The position numbers and the translations under genes are program-made. This document shows, in pieces, positions 1 through 8,519 of a stretch of 64,000 nt of DNA. The stretch is from the NCBI GenBank assembly GCA_903901875.1, contig CAIUSO010000071.1:22207-86206 (forward strand). Direction: 5' to 3'. Origin of the DNA: an uncultured Geobacteraceae bacterium (GTDB taxonomy: Bacteria; Desulfobacterota; Desulfuromonadia; Geobacterales; Pseudopelobacteraceae). Positions within the stretch are counted from its first letter, which is position 1. The number at the start of each line of letters is the position of its first letter. The notes beneath the pieces were generated by a model. That model ran no database searches, was not told where the DNA came from, and saw nothing but the letters and a program-made list of their open reading frames with translations.

Positions 1-183
1 AGAAAATGACTGAAGTTGTTGGGTGATTGCAGCTGTTGACCAGGCGGAAAAATTTGCCAGAAGCGAAGTATGCCCGGCATCGCGGAGGGATGCGTGGAGA
101 TAGCAGAGTCCCGTCGGCACCAGGGTGATGTAGGGGTCTTCGCGGTGGCTTACTCCCGATTGATAGGCAAGAAGAGCTTTCAT
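1..183 (-). CDS. B12-binding radical SAM protein, N-terminal fragment (runs off window)
   Basis: The minus strand is open from an ATG at 183 to the window edge (61 codons, no stop). The reading begins MKALLAYQSG and contains DPYITLVPTGLCYLHASLR, which resembles the start of cobalamin-binding radical SAM proteins of Geobacter: a short beta strand, then a P-x-GL-x-YL segment where the B12-binding fold begins. The CxxxCxxC radical SAM motif would lie outside the window, so the assignment is by N-terminal resemblance only. No clear ribosome binding site precedes the ATG, and a terminator hairpin lies directly upstream. Confidence 0.5.
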   Translation of the reverse strand, partial: MKALLAYQSGVSHREDPYITLVPTGLCYLHASLRDAGHTSLLANFSAWSTAAITQQLQSFS

Positions 184-187
184 GCCG

Positions 188-215
188 AAAAAAAATCCGG
201 GTCCTGGGACCCGGA
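188..215 (-). terminator. Intrinsic terminator after the NlpC/P60 gene
   Basis: A perfect 9-bp inverted repeat (TCCGGGTCC / GGACCCGGA, 196-215) is followed on the minus strand by eight T residues (195-188). It lies 28 nt after the stop of the NlpC/P60 gene and just before the ATG at 183, so it separates those two transcripts. Confidence 0.85.
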
Positions 216-243
216 TGATGAGAGAACATAGTGAGTTCTTAAA

Positions 244-1281
244 TTATTTCGCAAGGTTAAGTGATACTCCCATGGTATCGTTCGTCAGGATATCTCCTTC
301 AGATTCTTCCTCCACTCCGACCAGCAACTCATTGAAGTCAATGGAATCGGACGTAACGTTGGTCATGCGCCGGGCACCCAGATAGCGGGAGAGATAATAA
401 GGGGTGTCCATTGTTGAAATCACGACCCGGTGCTCACGGGAAGAGGCGTGAATCATCTTGCGGTTGCCGAGGTAAATGCCGACGTGGGAGGGGAAGCTGG
501 CATAGGTCTGGAAAAAGACCAGATCACCCTTTTTCAGGTCACCCCGTACGACTTCGTTGCCAACATAAAACTGCTCTCGCGCGGTGCGGGGGAGTTTGAC
601 GCTCTGCTCACGAAACACCTGCTGGGTGAAGCTGGAGCAGTCCAGAGAGTTGCGACTGGTTCCGCCAAAACGGTAGCGGGCCCCGAGAAAGCTGTAGGCA
701 CTTTTTTTCAGGCTGGTAATGGCCTGGTTAGTTTCCAAGGATTTAGCCAAGTCAACCGGACGGTCGGCATCAAGATCGGTCAATTCAGCCAGGGTATTGG
801 ATAATTCCTGCTCGTTCAAGAGGTCTTTGTTAATGAGCTGGAGTCTGTTTGAGGCGACCGAAGCTACGGCACGGGGGGCGGAATCAGTTGCCACCAGAAC
901 GAGGACCTGGCCCGGTTTGATCCGGTTTCCCTTCAGCCCGTTCAGGCTCCTGATTTCAGACATTTTTACCCCGGTTTTTTTAGCTATTTTGGGGAGGGTA
1001 TCGCCCCGGGAAACCTTGTAACTGTCGGGGCGGGCAACGGCAGCCGATTTGTTTTGCTGTGAGTCGGCATGTGAGGGAATGATGAGCCGTGAACCTTTGG
1101 CCACGTGGGATGCGGTAAGGTTGTTAACCGATTTTAGTTCATCGACGGAGACGTGATATTTGCGGGCAACGGACTGTAAGGATTCCCGCTTGCGTACCAC
1201 GTGGGATTTCGATGCCAGAACAAACTGCGGGAGTGCGAGGAGTATGAGGCATGCTGCGAGAGCATTACGGAAATGGGCCAT
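244..1281 (-). CDS. LysM-domain NlpC/P60 peptidoglycan endopeptidase
   Basis: A 345-residue exported cell-wall hydrolase. A hydrophobic signal peptide covers about residues 5-23. LysM domains follow at about 27-70 and 87-131, each with a GDTL/ESLQSVA-type start and an IKPGQ-like end. A spacer leads to an NlpC/P60 domain (about 190-300). The catalytic Cys is C215 in the LDCSSF motif, and histidines H266 (SHVGIYLG) and H278 (IHASS) fit the rest of the triad. The LysM repeats would anchor it to peptidoglycan, and the family cuts D-Glu to diamino-acid bonds in the stem peptide. The start has a strong AAGGAGG site. It is a single gene with its own terminator. Confidence 0.9.
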   Translation of the reverse strand: MAHFRNALAACLILLALPQFVLASKSHVVRKRESLQSVARKYHVSVDELKSVNNLTASHVAKGSRLIIPSHADSQQNKSAAVARPDSYKVSRGDTLPKIAKKTGVKMSEIRSLNGLKGNRIKPGQVLVLVATDSAPRAVASVASNRLQLINKDLLNEQELSNTLAELTDLDADRPVDLAKSLETNQAITSLKKSAYSFLGARYRFGGTSRNSLDCSSFTQQVFREQSVKLPRTAREQFYVGNEVVRGDLKKGDLVFFQTYASFPSHVGIYLGNRKMIHASSREHRVVISTMDTPYYLSRYLGARRMTNVTSDSIDFNELLVGVEEESEGDILTNDTMGVSLNLAK

Positions 1282-1401
1282 GTTCCCTCCTTATTTTTGG
1301 TTTAATGTTGACAACTTGAACTCATTACTACAACAGCCGGGGAAAAAAGTCAAGATAAATCAAGTTCCATCATGGTAAAATACTAGCAAGCACCGTGCCA
1401 A

Positions 1402-2823
1402 TTATTGTTTATTCGGCTTGGCGCGTCCCATTACCTTGATGATTACCGGGGTTTCTCTCATGATGGAAATCTGTTTTTCCGGTGCCCTCAGACTTTTGTG
1501 ATATTCAGTGCCCCGTTGCAGCCGTGATGCGTCGATATCTTCAGTTGCTATGGAGAGTGTCTGGCTAATCTGGCTGGCCGGGCCTTCAATCTCCACCATA
1601 TCCGGTTCGCAGACAATCCGCTGTCCTGACAGGGGGGCGGGGAGTTTGCCCCGCAATGATAGCTTGACCGGCACACTTTTACGCAATTTCTTTTCGGTGC
1701 TAATACGAATGCTGGCAGGGGAGATGGAGGTGATTCTCATTCCCGAGGGCATGGTGACGTTATGGTGCTCGACCCGGATGGCGGTGGAGCCTTCAAAAAC
1801 CCGGGACGCGTCAATATCGGCAAAGAGATCCAGCTTGGAAGGTGTGGGAGCCAGGCTTGACATGGCCTTTACCTGCACCGTCACTTCTTCGGGAATGGTG
1901 TCAAGGAGCACAAGCCGGTCCGGGAGGCCATGGAGCCGAACCGGAACAGTAACAGTTGTTATCTGCCCCTGACGGATGGTGATCAACGCCCAGAAAACGG
2001 TGACGCCGAGCAGGAGCAGGGCCTTGGGAAGGATGTGTGAAAAGAGCCGTTTCAGCAGGGTGTCCCGTGGCTTTTCGTAGTCACTTTTTAAAAGCTGGTC
2101 CAATGCCATAATTAATTCGGCAGGGGTTCCCATGGGACGAAATGTCCCGGCGGTGACCAGCGAGACCTCTCCCCGCTCTTCGGAGATGACCACAATGACG
2201 GCATCACTCCGTTCGGAGAGTCCCAGGGCAGCCCGGTGGCGGGTACCCAGATGCTGGGGAAGGTCCGGACTGACCGAGAGTGGCAGGTGGCAGGCGGCTT
2301 TTTCGATTTTTCCGTCACAGATGAGGGCCGCACCGTCATGAAACGGTGCTCCGTTGTAAAAAATCGATTCCAGCATTTGGGGTGAAATGTCACTGTTAAT
2401 CACCACCCCGTTGGTCATGAGGTCGTTCAGTGCCTCGCTCCCCTGGAAGACGATAAGAGCACCGGTTTTTTGTGCTGCCATCCGGAAAAGGGTCTCGGCA
2501 ATTTCCTGAAACTGGCCATGCCGGGTGTCTTGACGGCTGTCGAGCATGTGACGCAGTAAGCTGAAACGGTAGAGTGCCTGCCTGATCTCATTCTGAAACA
2601 CGACGATAATAAGGATGATCAGGACGGTGCCAAGCTCCTGGAGTACCCAGCTGGTCATGTAGAGATCAAGAAAACGGGTGGCAAAGTAGATGAGGGTAAC
2701 GACTCCCAGGCCGATGAGAACCTGTATGGCCCTGGTGCCGCGAAACCATGAGTAGAGCTGGTAGAGCAGAAAAGTCATGATCAGAATGTCGGCTATATCC
2801 TGAATGCGGATGGTCGGGGTCAC
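1402..2823 (-). CDS. cdaA: Fused diadenylate cyclase (CdaA/DisA_N) and YbbR-domain protein
   Basis: This protein would make c-di-AMP from two ATP at the membrane. Three hydrophobic helices lie near the N-terminus (for example ILIMTFLLYQLYSW and VLIILIIVVFQNEI). They precede a DAC domain with both signature motifs, HDGAALI and GTRHRAALG. After a further membrane segment (ALLLLGVTVFWALI) come about 200 residues of beta-rich YbbR-like repeats, probably periplasmic. CdaA and its regulator CdaR/YbbR are usually separate genes, so the fusion is notable. I prefer GTG 2823, which has AGGAG 11 nt upstream and places the first helix as in relatives. An in-frame ATG at 2904 without a ribosome site would add 27 odd Cys-rich residues. 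The gene diverges from ubiE. Confidence 0.85.
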   Translation of the reverse strand: MTPTIRIQDIADILIMTFLLYQLYSWFRGTRAIQVLIGLGVVTLIYFATRFLDLYMTSWVLQELGTVLIILIIVVFQNEIRQALYRFSLLRHMLDSRQDTRHGQFQEIAETLFRMAAQKTGALIVFQGSEALNDLMTNGVVINSDISPQMLESIFYNGAPFHDGAALICDGKIEKAACHLPLSVSPDLPQHLGTRHRAALGLSERSDAVIVVISEERGEVSLVTAGTFRPMGTPAELIMALDQLLKSDYEKPRDTLLKRLFSHILPKALLLLGVTVFWALITIRQGQITTVTVPVRLHGLPDRLVLLDTIPEEVTVQVKAMSSLAPTPSKLDLFADIDASRVFEGSTAIRVEHHNVTMPSGMRITSISPASIRISTEKKLRKSVPVKLSLRGKLPAPLSGQRIVCEPDMVEIEGPASQISQTLSIATEDIDASRLQRGTEYHKSLRAPEKQISIMRETPVIIKVMGRAKPNKQ

Positions 2824-2942
2824 GGTCGGGGCAGCTCCTGTAGTGGCTGGAATAAGTTTTTTTCTGGTTAAGAGTGGAATAAATGTGCTACAACAGCACC
2901 GCATTTATACCACTTAACTCGGATAAAAGGTAGCGGAAACAG

Positions 2943-3653
2943 ATGTTCAGGCTTTCTGATAAAGGTGAAAAAATTCAGCAGATGTTCGGGGCCATTGCAC
3001 CGAAATACGATTTTCTTAACCGCTTGCTCAGCTTGGGTATTGACCGGCGCTGGCGCACGACTGCGGTACGTTTGCTCAAGTTTCAGGAGGGGTCACGCAT
3101 TCTTGATGTTGCCACCGGAACCGGCGATGTGGCCCTGGAAATTGCCCTTCGTACCCCCAAATCGGTCAAAATTACCGGTGCGGATTTCTGCCGGGAGATG
3201 GTCGAGCTTGGTGCGGTAAAAGTGGCGGCCTCCCCCTATGCCGACCGCATCGATCTCAAGGTGGCCCCCTGTGAGGACCTTCCCTTTGCCAGTGATACCT
3301 TTGACTCCATAACGATCGCCTTTGGTATTCGCAACGTGGTTGACCGGCGGTTGGGTTTGGCTGAAATGTGGCGGGTGCTCCGCCCCGGCGGCAGGATGAT
3401 CATACTGGAATTCTCCACCCCCCGTTCCCTCTTGTTCAGAGAAATCTACTATTTTTACTTCCGTCGTCTTCTGCCGGTGGTTGGGGGGATGTTTTCACGC
3501 TATAACGCCTACAAGTACCTTCCCGACTCGGTTCTTGAATTCCCTTCCCCGGAAGAATTTTCACAGATGATGGCCGGCGTGGGTTTCCGTAATATCCACC
3601 TCCACGAGCTTACCTTTGGCATTGCTACCATTTATGTCGGTGAAAAGCAATAA
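2943..3653 (+). CDS. ubiE: Demethylmenaquinone methyltransferase UbiE/MenG
   Basis: A 236-residue SAM-dependent C-methyltransferase that carries out the last step of menaquinone synthesis. The SAM-binding glycine motif ILDVATGTGDVAL lies at about residue 52. The downstream signature NVVDRRLGLAEMWRVLRPGG and the family start pattern (KIQQMFGAIAPKYDFLN) are present. Length is normal for the family. It stands alone on the plus strand, with cobC converging on it 17 nt downstream. Its presence fits a menaquinone-based anaerobic respirer. Confidence 0.93.
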   Translation: MFRLSDKGEKIQQMFGAIAPKYDFLNRLLSLGIDRRWRTTAVRLLKFQEGSRILDVATGTGDVALEIALRTPKSVKITGADFCREMVELGAVKVAASPYADRIDLKVAPCEDLPFASDTFDSITIAFGIRNVVDRRLGLAEMWRVLRPGGRMIILEFSTPRSLLFREIYYFYFRRLLPVVGGMFSRYNAYKYLPDSVLEFPSPEEFSQMMAGVGFRNIHLHELTFGIATIYVGEKQ

Positions 3654-3670
3654 CCGGAAAAATCAGCATG

Positions 3671-4273
3671 TCATCCGTTCAATAATTTAACGGTTGCCCG
3701 GCCATCGTCGTAATAGTCGATGATGTTCAGGCAGCCGTAATTCTGTTCGATAGTGAACATACCGGCCAGCGGGGCACCGATGGTATTGAGCAGAATGATC
3801 CGGTTGACCCCGCCGTGGGCTGCAACCAGCACACTTTCTCCCCGGTGTCGGGCAATGATATCGGAGATGACCGGCATCACCCGCGTCTCCACATCCAACA
3901 GATTTTCCCCCTCAGGTGCCCGGTAATTGACCAGATCGGCGAGACGGGTCCGCCATCCTTCGGGCCATGTTTCCCGTATTTGCTGCCAGGTCAGCCCCTC
4001 CCAGATTCCGATGTTCAGTTCCCGTAATGCCGGGAGAGAAACCGGTGTAAAGGGATATTCCCGGCAGATGATGTCGGCACCGATGGTGCAACGGGACAGG
4101 TCGCTGGTATAACAGGCGGTCAGATGAGCGTCTGCCAGGCGGTCTTTCAGTGCGTGATATTGTTCGATTCCGTAATCGGTCAGGGAAACGTCACTCTGGC
4201 CGTTATATCGGGGTTGATCAAAACCGGCCACCTGGCCATGGCGGATGAGGTAGATCCTGGTGTGTGGGGTCAT
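3671..4273 (-). CDS. cobC: Histidine phosphatase, probable alpha-ribazole phosphatase CobC
   Basis: A 200-residue phosphoglycerate-mutase-like phosphatase with the phosphohistidine motif LIRHGQ near the N-terminus, the ELNIGIWEG segment and the second catalytic histidine in VAAHGGVNR. The superfamily is broad. The role in removing the 5'-phosphate from alpha-ribazole (or its cobamide adduct) rests mainly on position: it is the last gene of the cobU-cobT-bzaF-cobS-cobC operon, 42 nt after cobS. A good AGGAG site precedes the ATG. Confidence 0.8.
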   Translation of the reverse strand: MTPHTRIYLIRHGQVAGFDQPRYNGQSDVSLTDYGIEQYHALKDRLADAHLTACYTSDLSRCTIGADIICREYPFTPVSLPALRELNIGIWEGLTWQQIRETWPEGWRTRLADLVNYRAPEGENLLDVETRVMPVISDIIARHRGESVLVAAHGGVNRIILLNTIGAPLAGMFTIEQNYGCLNIIDYYDDGRATVKLLNG

Positions 4274-4315
4274 GGGGGGTCTCCTGGTTGGTGCCTGAAT
4301 TTAAATTGTTACCAT

Positions 4316-5071
4316 TTACAAATGAAATATCCCGGCTGCGGGCAGTGCCGATATGACCGTCAGAGCCAATATTTCATTCAGTTCGCTGATACAGCCGATG
4401 GTGTCTCCGGTCAGCCCGCCCAGTTTCGCCTGGAAAAACCAGCGGCCGGCACCGGTAGAGAGAAGTACTGCCACCAGAGGAAGGATGCCTCCGGCACCCA
4501 GGAGCAGGACGCTGGCAGCGGCGGTCGTGGCTCCGGCCACGATGAGTACCGTTACCCCGGTCCCCTCGGTAAAGGCGGCACCAAGTCCGTCGGCTTTGGC
4601 CCGCCGGGCCCCGGTCATGGTCAGTACCTGCCCGAATCGGGCCACTGCCGGGAAGAGCAGGAGTGCCTGCCACTTCAATCCGTCCGGCACTGCCGTCACT
4701 GCCTGCCATTTGAGTAACAGTCCCAACACCAGGCCAACCACCCCCACTGCTCCCACCCGGGAATCTTTCATTATTTCGAGGAAACGTTCCCGGCTCCCCC
4801 GTGCTGCCAGGCCGTCACAGACATCGGCCAGTCCATCCAGGTGGAGGGCACCGGTAACCACCGTAGCGACGGTAATCAGTAGAGCGTCACAGAGGGACCG
4901 GGCCAGCAACGGGGATAATAGCCAGTTAGCTCCTGCCATGGCCCCGCCGATGAACAGACCCACGAGGGGGAAAAAGAGGGTGGAACGCCCCAGGTCACCC
5001 GGTTCGTGGCGGATGGTGCCGGGAAGGGGGATGATGGTCAAAAATTGAAAGGCGATCAGAAACAGGCGCAT
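4316..5071 (-). CDS. cobS: Adenosylcobinamide-GDP ribazoletransferase (cobalamin synthase)
   Basis: A 251-residue integral membrane enzyme joining adenosylcobinamide-GDP to alpha-ribazole to finish the cobamide nucleotide loop. It shows the family's acidic signature in HLDGLADVCDGLAARGSRE and several hydrophobic helices rich in Gly, Ala and Leu. Length is typical. It follows bzaF by 18 nt with an AAGGGG ribosome site and belongs to the riboswitch-controlled operon. Confidence 0.93.
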   Translation of the reverse strand: MRLFLIAFQFLTIIPLPGTIRHEPGDLGRSTLFFPLVGLFIGGAMAGANWLLSPLLARSLCDALLITVATVVTGALHLDGLADVCDGLAARGSRERFLEIMKDSRVGAVGVVGLVLGLLLKWQAVTAVPDGLKWQALLLFPAVARFGQVLTMTGARRAKADGLGAAFTEGTGVTVLIVAGATTAAASVLLLGAGGILPLVAVLLSTGAGRWFFQAKLGGLTGDTIGCISELNEILALTVISALPAAGIFHL

Positions 5072-5089
5072 GAGTCATTCCCCTTCATG

Positions 5090-6400
5090 TCAGATTTTAT
5101 CCCCTCTCAGGTCATCGGCAAAGAGCTTGCCGGCACCGCGGGATGCGCAGAAGTCGCCGCACATGGTACAGCTGTTTTCATCTTCAGGGCATCTGCTGGC
5201 CCGTATGGCACGGGCATCTTCGGGGTAGAGGGCCAGTTGGAACTGCTTTTCCCAATTCAGATCCCGGCGGGCCTTTGACATTTCCTTATCCCGCTGACGC
5301 CCCTTTTCCGGGTATTTGTTCATGTCACCGATATATGCGGCTATCCTGGCCGCCTTTACTCCCATCCGCACATCTTCCTCATTGGGGAGGGCAAGATGTT
5401 CGGCGGGGGTGATATAGCAGATGAGATCGGCCCCGAAGCGGCTTGACTGTGCCGCACCGATGGCGGCGGTAATATGGTCGAACCCGGGGGCCACATCGGT
5501 GGCAATGGGGCCGAGCATATAATAGGGGGCTCCGCCACTCATCCGCTTTTGAAGCTGGATATTCCCCTCTATCTCGTCCAGCGGCACATGTCCTGGTCCT
5601 TCCACCAGCATTTGGCACCCCATGTCACGACCGATTTCCGCCAGTTCGCAGTTGAAAATCAGCTCCTGGATCTGTGCCCGGTCCGAGGAGTCATGGATGG
5701 CACCGGCCCTGAGACCGTTGCCGAGAGAAAGCACCGTGTCATATTTTTTCAGAATTGATACCACCCGGTCGAAGTGGGCGTAGAGCGGGTTTTCACGGTT
5801 ATTGGCAATCATCCAGGCCACCATGGAAACGCCCCCCTTGCTGACCAGACCGCCATACCGGTACCCCTGTTTGCGGAGCCGTTCAATGGTGCAGAGGTTG
5901 ATGCCGCAGTGTACCGCCATAAAGGCCATGCCGTCGGAACATTGCTGCTCAATTATGTCAAAGAGCAGCTCTTCATCGAGACGGTTCGGATCACCGTACT
6001 TGCGGGCCGCTTCACAAAACGCCTGGTAAAGTGGCACATTACCAACCGGCAGGTCCACAGCGGCAATCACTTCACGGCGCACCCGGTTCAGGTCGCCGCC
6101 AACGGAAAGTTCCATCAGGGTGTCGGCCCCCGATTCCTGGGCAATCAGTGCCTTGCGGACTTCGGCCTCATAATCGATAATATCGGAAGAGGTGCCGATT
6201 GAGGCATTCACTTTGGTCCTCAAGCCTTTACCGATGCCGGCCACGCGGGAGGGCTTACGATTATGATTCCAGGGAATGACGATTTTCCCTTCTGCCACCA
6301 TCTGGCGGATATACTCCTCCCCAAGCTGTTCGCTCTCAGCCACGGTCTGCATCTGGGGGGTAATGATGCCCTGACGGGCCAATTCTATCTGGGTAGCCAT
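5090..6400 (-). CDS. bzaF: 5-hydroxybenzimidazole synthase BzaF (ThiC-like radical SAM enzyme)
   Basis: A 436-residue ThiC-family protein. ThiC converts aminoimidazole ribotide (AIR) to the thiamine pyrimidine. The paralogue BzaF converts AIR to 5-hydroxybenzimidazole, an anaerobic precursor of the cobamide lower ligand. I choose BzaF because the gene sits between cobT and cobS, under a cobalamin riboswitch rather than a TPP riboswitch. The iron-sulfur cysteines at the C-terminus are C411, C414 and C418, a CX2CX3C spacing. Classical ThiC has CX2CX4C. The family stretch MLVEGPGHVPLDEI is present. A thiamine role cannot be excluded from sequence alone. An AAAGGA site precedes the start. Confidence 0.85.
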   Translation of the reverse strand: MATQIELARQGIITPQMQTVAESEQLGEEYIRQMVAEGKIVIPWNHNRKPSRVAGIGKGLRTKVNASIGTSSDIIDYEAEVRKALIAQESGADTLMELSVGGDLNRVRREVIAAVDLPVGNVPLYQAFCEAARKYGDPNRLDEELLFDIIEQQCSDGMAFMAVHCGINLCTIERLRKQGYRYGGLVSKGGVSMVAWMIANNRENPLYAHFDRVVSILKKYDTVLSLGNGLRAGAIHDSSDRAQIQELIFNCELAEIGRDMGCQMLVEGPGHVPLDEIEGNIQLQKRMSGGAPYYMLGPIATDVAPGFDHITAAIGAAQSSRFGADLICYITPAEHLALPNEEDVRMGVKAARIAAYIGDMNKYPEKGRQRDKEMSKARRDLNWEKQFQLALYPEDARAIRASRCPEDENSCTMCGDFCASRGAGKLFADDLRGDKI

Positions 6401-6436
6401 ACAATTATCCTTTGGTGGTGGCGAACCGTCACCCTG

Positions 6437-7489
6437 TTATCCCTGGGAAACGCCAGCCTGCTCGAAGGTGGCCATTTCTTTCAAAATAGCCACTCCGGCA
6501 TCGATGAGGGTCATGGCAAGGGCTGCCCCGGTTCCCTCACCCAGCCGGAGTTTCAGATCGAGTATCGGCTCAACACCAATTCGCTCAAGCATGAAGCGGT
6601 GGCCTATTTCCACCGACTGGTGGGCGGCAAAGATGTAGTCGCGCACATGGGGATTGATTTCAGACGCGATCAGTGCACCTGCGGTAGAGATGAAACCATC
6701 AATGACCACCGGGATTGAGTTGGCAGCACAGCCAAGTACCAGTCCGGCGATGGCAGCGATTTCCAGGCCGCCGACCTTTGCCAGTACATCCAACGGATCT
6801 GCTGCATCAGGTTTATTCAGTGCCAGTCCCTCTTCAATGACCCGGATTTTATTGGTCAGAGCTGCATCGCCGATGCCGGTACCACGATGGGTTACTTCGG
6901 CGACGGTTTTACCGGAGAGGGCGGCGATAATGGCCGATGAGGGGGTCGTATTGCCAATACCCATCTCTCCGGTTCCCACCAGCCCTATCCCTTCGGCACG
7001 GCATTGGTTCGCCAGTTCGATGCCGACCGTGATGGCAGCCAGGGTCTCCTCGCCGGTCATGGCGGGGCCCTTGGCAAAGTTTTTGGTACCCCGGGCAACT
7101 TTTTTATGGATCAGGCCGGCAACTCCACCAAAATCATAATCCACACCCACATCGACCACCCGCACATCGGCTCCTACGTGGCGTGCCAGCACATTTACCC
7201 CCGCTCCGCCGGAGAGAAAATTCAGTACCATCTGGGGGGTCACCTCACGGGGAAAGAGCGAAACCCCCTCTTCGGTAACACCGTGGTCTCCGGCAAAGGT
7301 GAAAACAACTTTCTTTGAAATATCCGGGTTGGTACTGCCGCTGATGGCAACGATACGGCGGGCGAATTCTTCCAGCCGCCCCAGTGAGCCGAGTGGCTTG
7401 GTCTTGTTGTCGAGCCGAAGCTGCGCCTGTTGCAGCAGTTCCTGATTTACCGGTGTGATGCGATCGACTGTTTCCTGATAGAGACCCAT
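6437..7489 (-). CDS. cobT: Nicotinate-nucleotide--dimethylbenzimidazole phosphoribosyltransferase
   Basis: A 350-residue enzyme that activates the lower-ligand base by moving phosphoribose from nicotinate mononucleotide, giving alpha-ribazole phosphate. Family hallmarks visible are [13 protein letters not shown] near residue 66, [28 protein letters not shown] and the C-terminal glutamate-containing [11 protein letters not shown]. Length is normal. Directly downstream of it is bzaF, which supplies a benzimidazole base, so the two steps are adjacent in the operon. Confidence 0.95.
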   Translation of the reverse strand: MGLYQETVDRITPVNQELLQQAQLRLDNKTKPLGSLGRLEEFARRIVAISGSTNPDISKKVVFTFAGDHGVTEEGVSLFPREVTPQMVLNFLSGGAGVNVLARHVGADVRVVDVGVDYDFGGVAGLIHKKVARGTKNFAKGPAMTGEETLAAITVGIELANQCRAEGIGLVGTGEMGIGNTTPSSAIIAALSGKTVAEVTHRGTGIGDAALTNKIRVIEEGLALNKPDAADPLDVLAKVGGLEIAAIAGLVLGCAANSIPVVIDGFISTAGALIASEINPHVRDYIFAAHQSVEIGHRFMLERIGVEPILDLKLRLGEGTGAALAMTLIDAGVAILKEMATFEQAGVSQG

Positions 7490-7502
7490 AATGTTGCTCC
7501 TT

Positions 7503-8033
7503 TTATTTTATTTTCAGCGGGATACCACTTAGTACCATGTACACATCATCGGCTGCAGCCGCCAGTGACTGGTTTGCCGCACCGGCAATGTCCCGAAACA
7601 GACGGGACAGGTGATGCTCTGGAACAATTCCCATGCCGACTTCATTACTGACCAGAATCACCGGCGTTGACATCCGTTGCAGTGTGGTTGTTAACCGACC
7701 AACTTCCTCCCGGATACGCGTTTCCACATTGCCGGTATCTTCGAAGGCAAACAACAGATTGGTAAGCCAGAGGGTCACACAGTCAACCAGAATGGCGTCA
7801 TATTTTCCCTCGGTATTTTCCACTGCCTGGGATAGCTGAATTGGTTCTTCGATGGTTTGCCACTCAGGACCACGCCGGGTGCGATGGCGTTCAATCCGGT
7901 CGGTCATTTCTGCATCCAGGCTTTGGGCCGTCGCCAGATAGCCGAGACGATTACCGAATTCCAGTGCCTTTTTTTCAGAAAACACGCTCTTGCCGCTGCG
8001 GGCACCGCCGGTTACAAAAATGGTATGTGCCAT
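7503..8033 (-). CDS. cobU: Bifunctional adenosylcobinamide kinase / cobinamide-phosphate guanylyltransferase
   Basis: A 176-residue P-loop enzyme, first gene of the cobamide operon. The N-terminus reads [16 protein letters not shown], a Walker A as expected for CobU. The GMP-accepting His region [10 protein letters not shown] and the [11 protein letters not shown] segment are also present. I place the start at ATG 8033, which has a strong GGAGAGGA ribosome site. A longer frame opening at 8150 would run through the riboswitch expression platform and is not credible. cobT begins 13 nt after its stop. Confidence 0.93.
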   Translation of the reverse strand: MAHTIFVTGGARSGKSVFSEKKALEFGNRLGYLATAQSLDAEMTDRIERHRTRRGPEWQTIEEPIQLSQAVENTEGKYDAILVDCVTLWLTNLLFAFEDTGNVETRIREEVGRLTTTLQRMSTPVILVSNEVGMGIVPEHHLSRLFRDIAGAANQSLAAAADDVYMVLSGIPLKIK

Positions 8034-8052
8034 GGTTTCCTCCTCTCCATAT

Positions 8053-8084
8053 AAAAAGCCCCTGTCCGTAGGGGGACAGGGGCT
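8053..8084 (-). terminator. Intrinsic terminator of the cobalamin riboswitch
   Basis: An 11-bp perfect stem (AGCCCCTGTCC / GGACAGGGGCT) with a 6-nt loop is followed on the minus strand by a T run, 20 nt before the cobU ATG. It sits between the aptamer and the operon, so it is the likely OFF state when a cobamide is bound. Confidence 0.88.
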
Positions 8085-8330
8085 CAAAACCGGGCAATCA
8101 CAATGATCGGGCTTCGGCCCCTCGTTCCACGGAGGTCCCAAAACAGTCACAGAAATGGCAGGTTTCCTGGCTCCAGGGTCATCTTACTTGCCGCGCCTTC
8201 CCAGGGTTGCCCCAGTGGCATAATGCAGCGTTCATCGCCTGTTACAGTTGCGGGACAGCGAAGGATTTGCACCTTCTTCCCTTTTAACTATGCTTTCATG
8301 GCATAGCACCAGATCTGGTTGTGAAACAGT
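8085..8330 (-). promoter_or_regulatory. Cobalamin (B12) riboswitch controlling the cobU-cobT-bzaF-cobS-cobC operon
   Basis: Read on the minus strand, this leader has the conserved order of the cobalamin aptamer: GGTGCAAATCC, GCTGTCCCGCAACTGT, GCCACTGGG, CGCGGCAAGTAAGATGACCC, and the B12 box AGCCAGGAAACCTGCC (8157-8172). About 70 nt later comes the intrinsic terminator at 8053-8084, so control is probably by transcription termination. The 3' limit of the aptamer proper is near 8150, and the rest is expression platform. Confidence 0.95.
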
Positions 8331-8340
8331 TGTAGAGTAA

Positions 8341-8370
8341 TATGTAGCAAACTACTGACGTGAAAGTCAA
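8341..8370 (-). promoter_or_regulatory. Sigma-70-type promoter for the cobalamin operon
   Basis: TTGACT (8370-8365) and TACATA (8346-8341) are separated by 18 nt on the minus strand, placing the start of transcription just before the riboswitch. The -35 box is strong and the -10 box moderate. Confidence 0.55.
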
Positions 8371-8519
8371 AAGAAATGAGACAGAGAAACGAGAAGGGTA
8401 TCACTTCATAACCCTTGGGTACTATCCTACGTAACGGTCAGTTCGTCCTGATTTTCAAGTCAGTAAGCCCATTCAGAGAGTCTCCTTATCGTGCAGATGC
8501 TGCGCTTTACTCTTCATCT

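Noticed and set aside
4124..4717. Long plus-strand frame over cobC/cobS
   Set aside because: It lies opposite two well-recognised minus-strand genes, has no ribosome site and the composition of an antisense frame.
5090..6400. Thiamine-pathway ThiC
   Set aside because: Operon context, the cobalamin riboswitch and the cysteine spacing favour BzaF. ThiC is kept only as an alternative.
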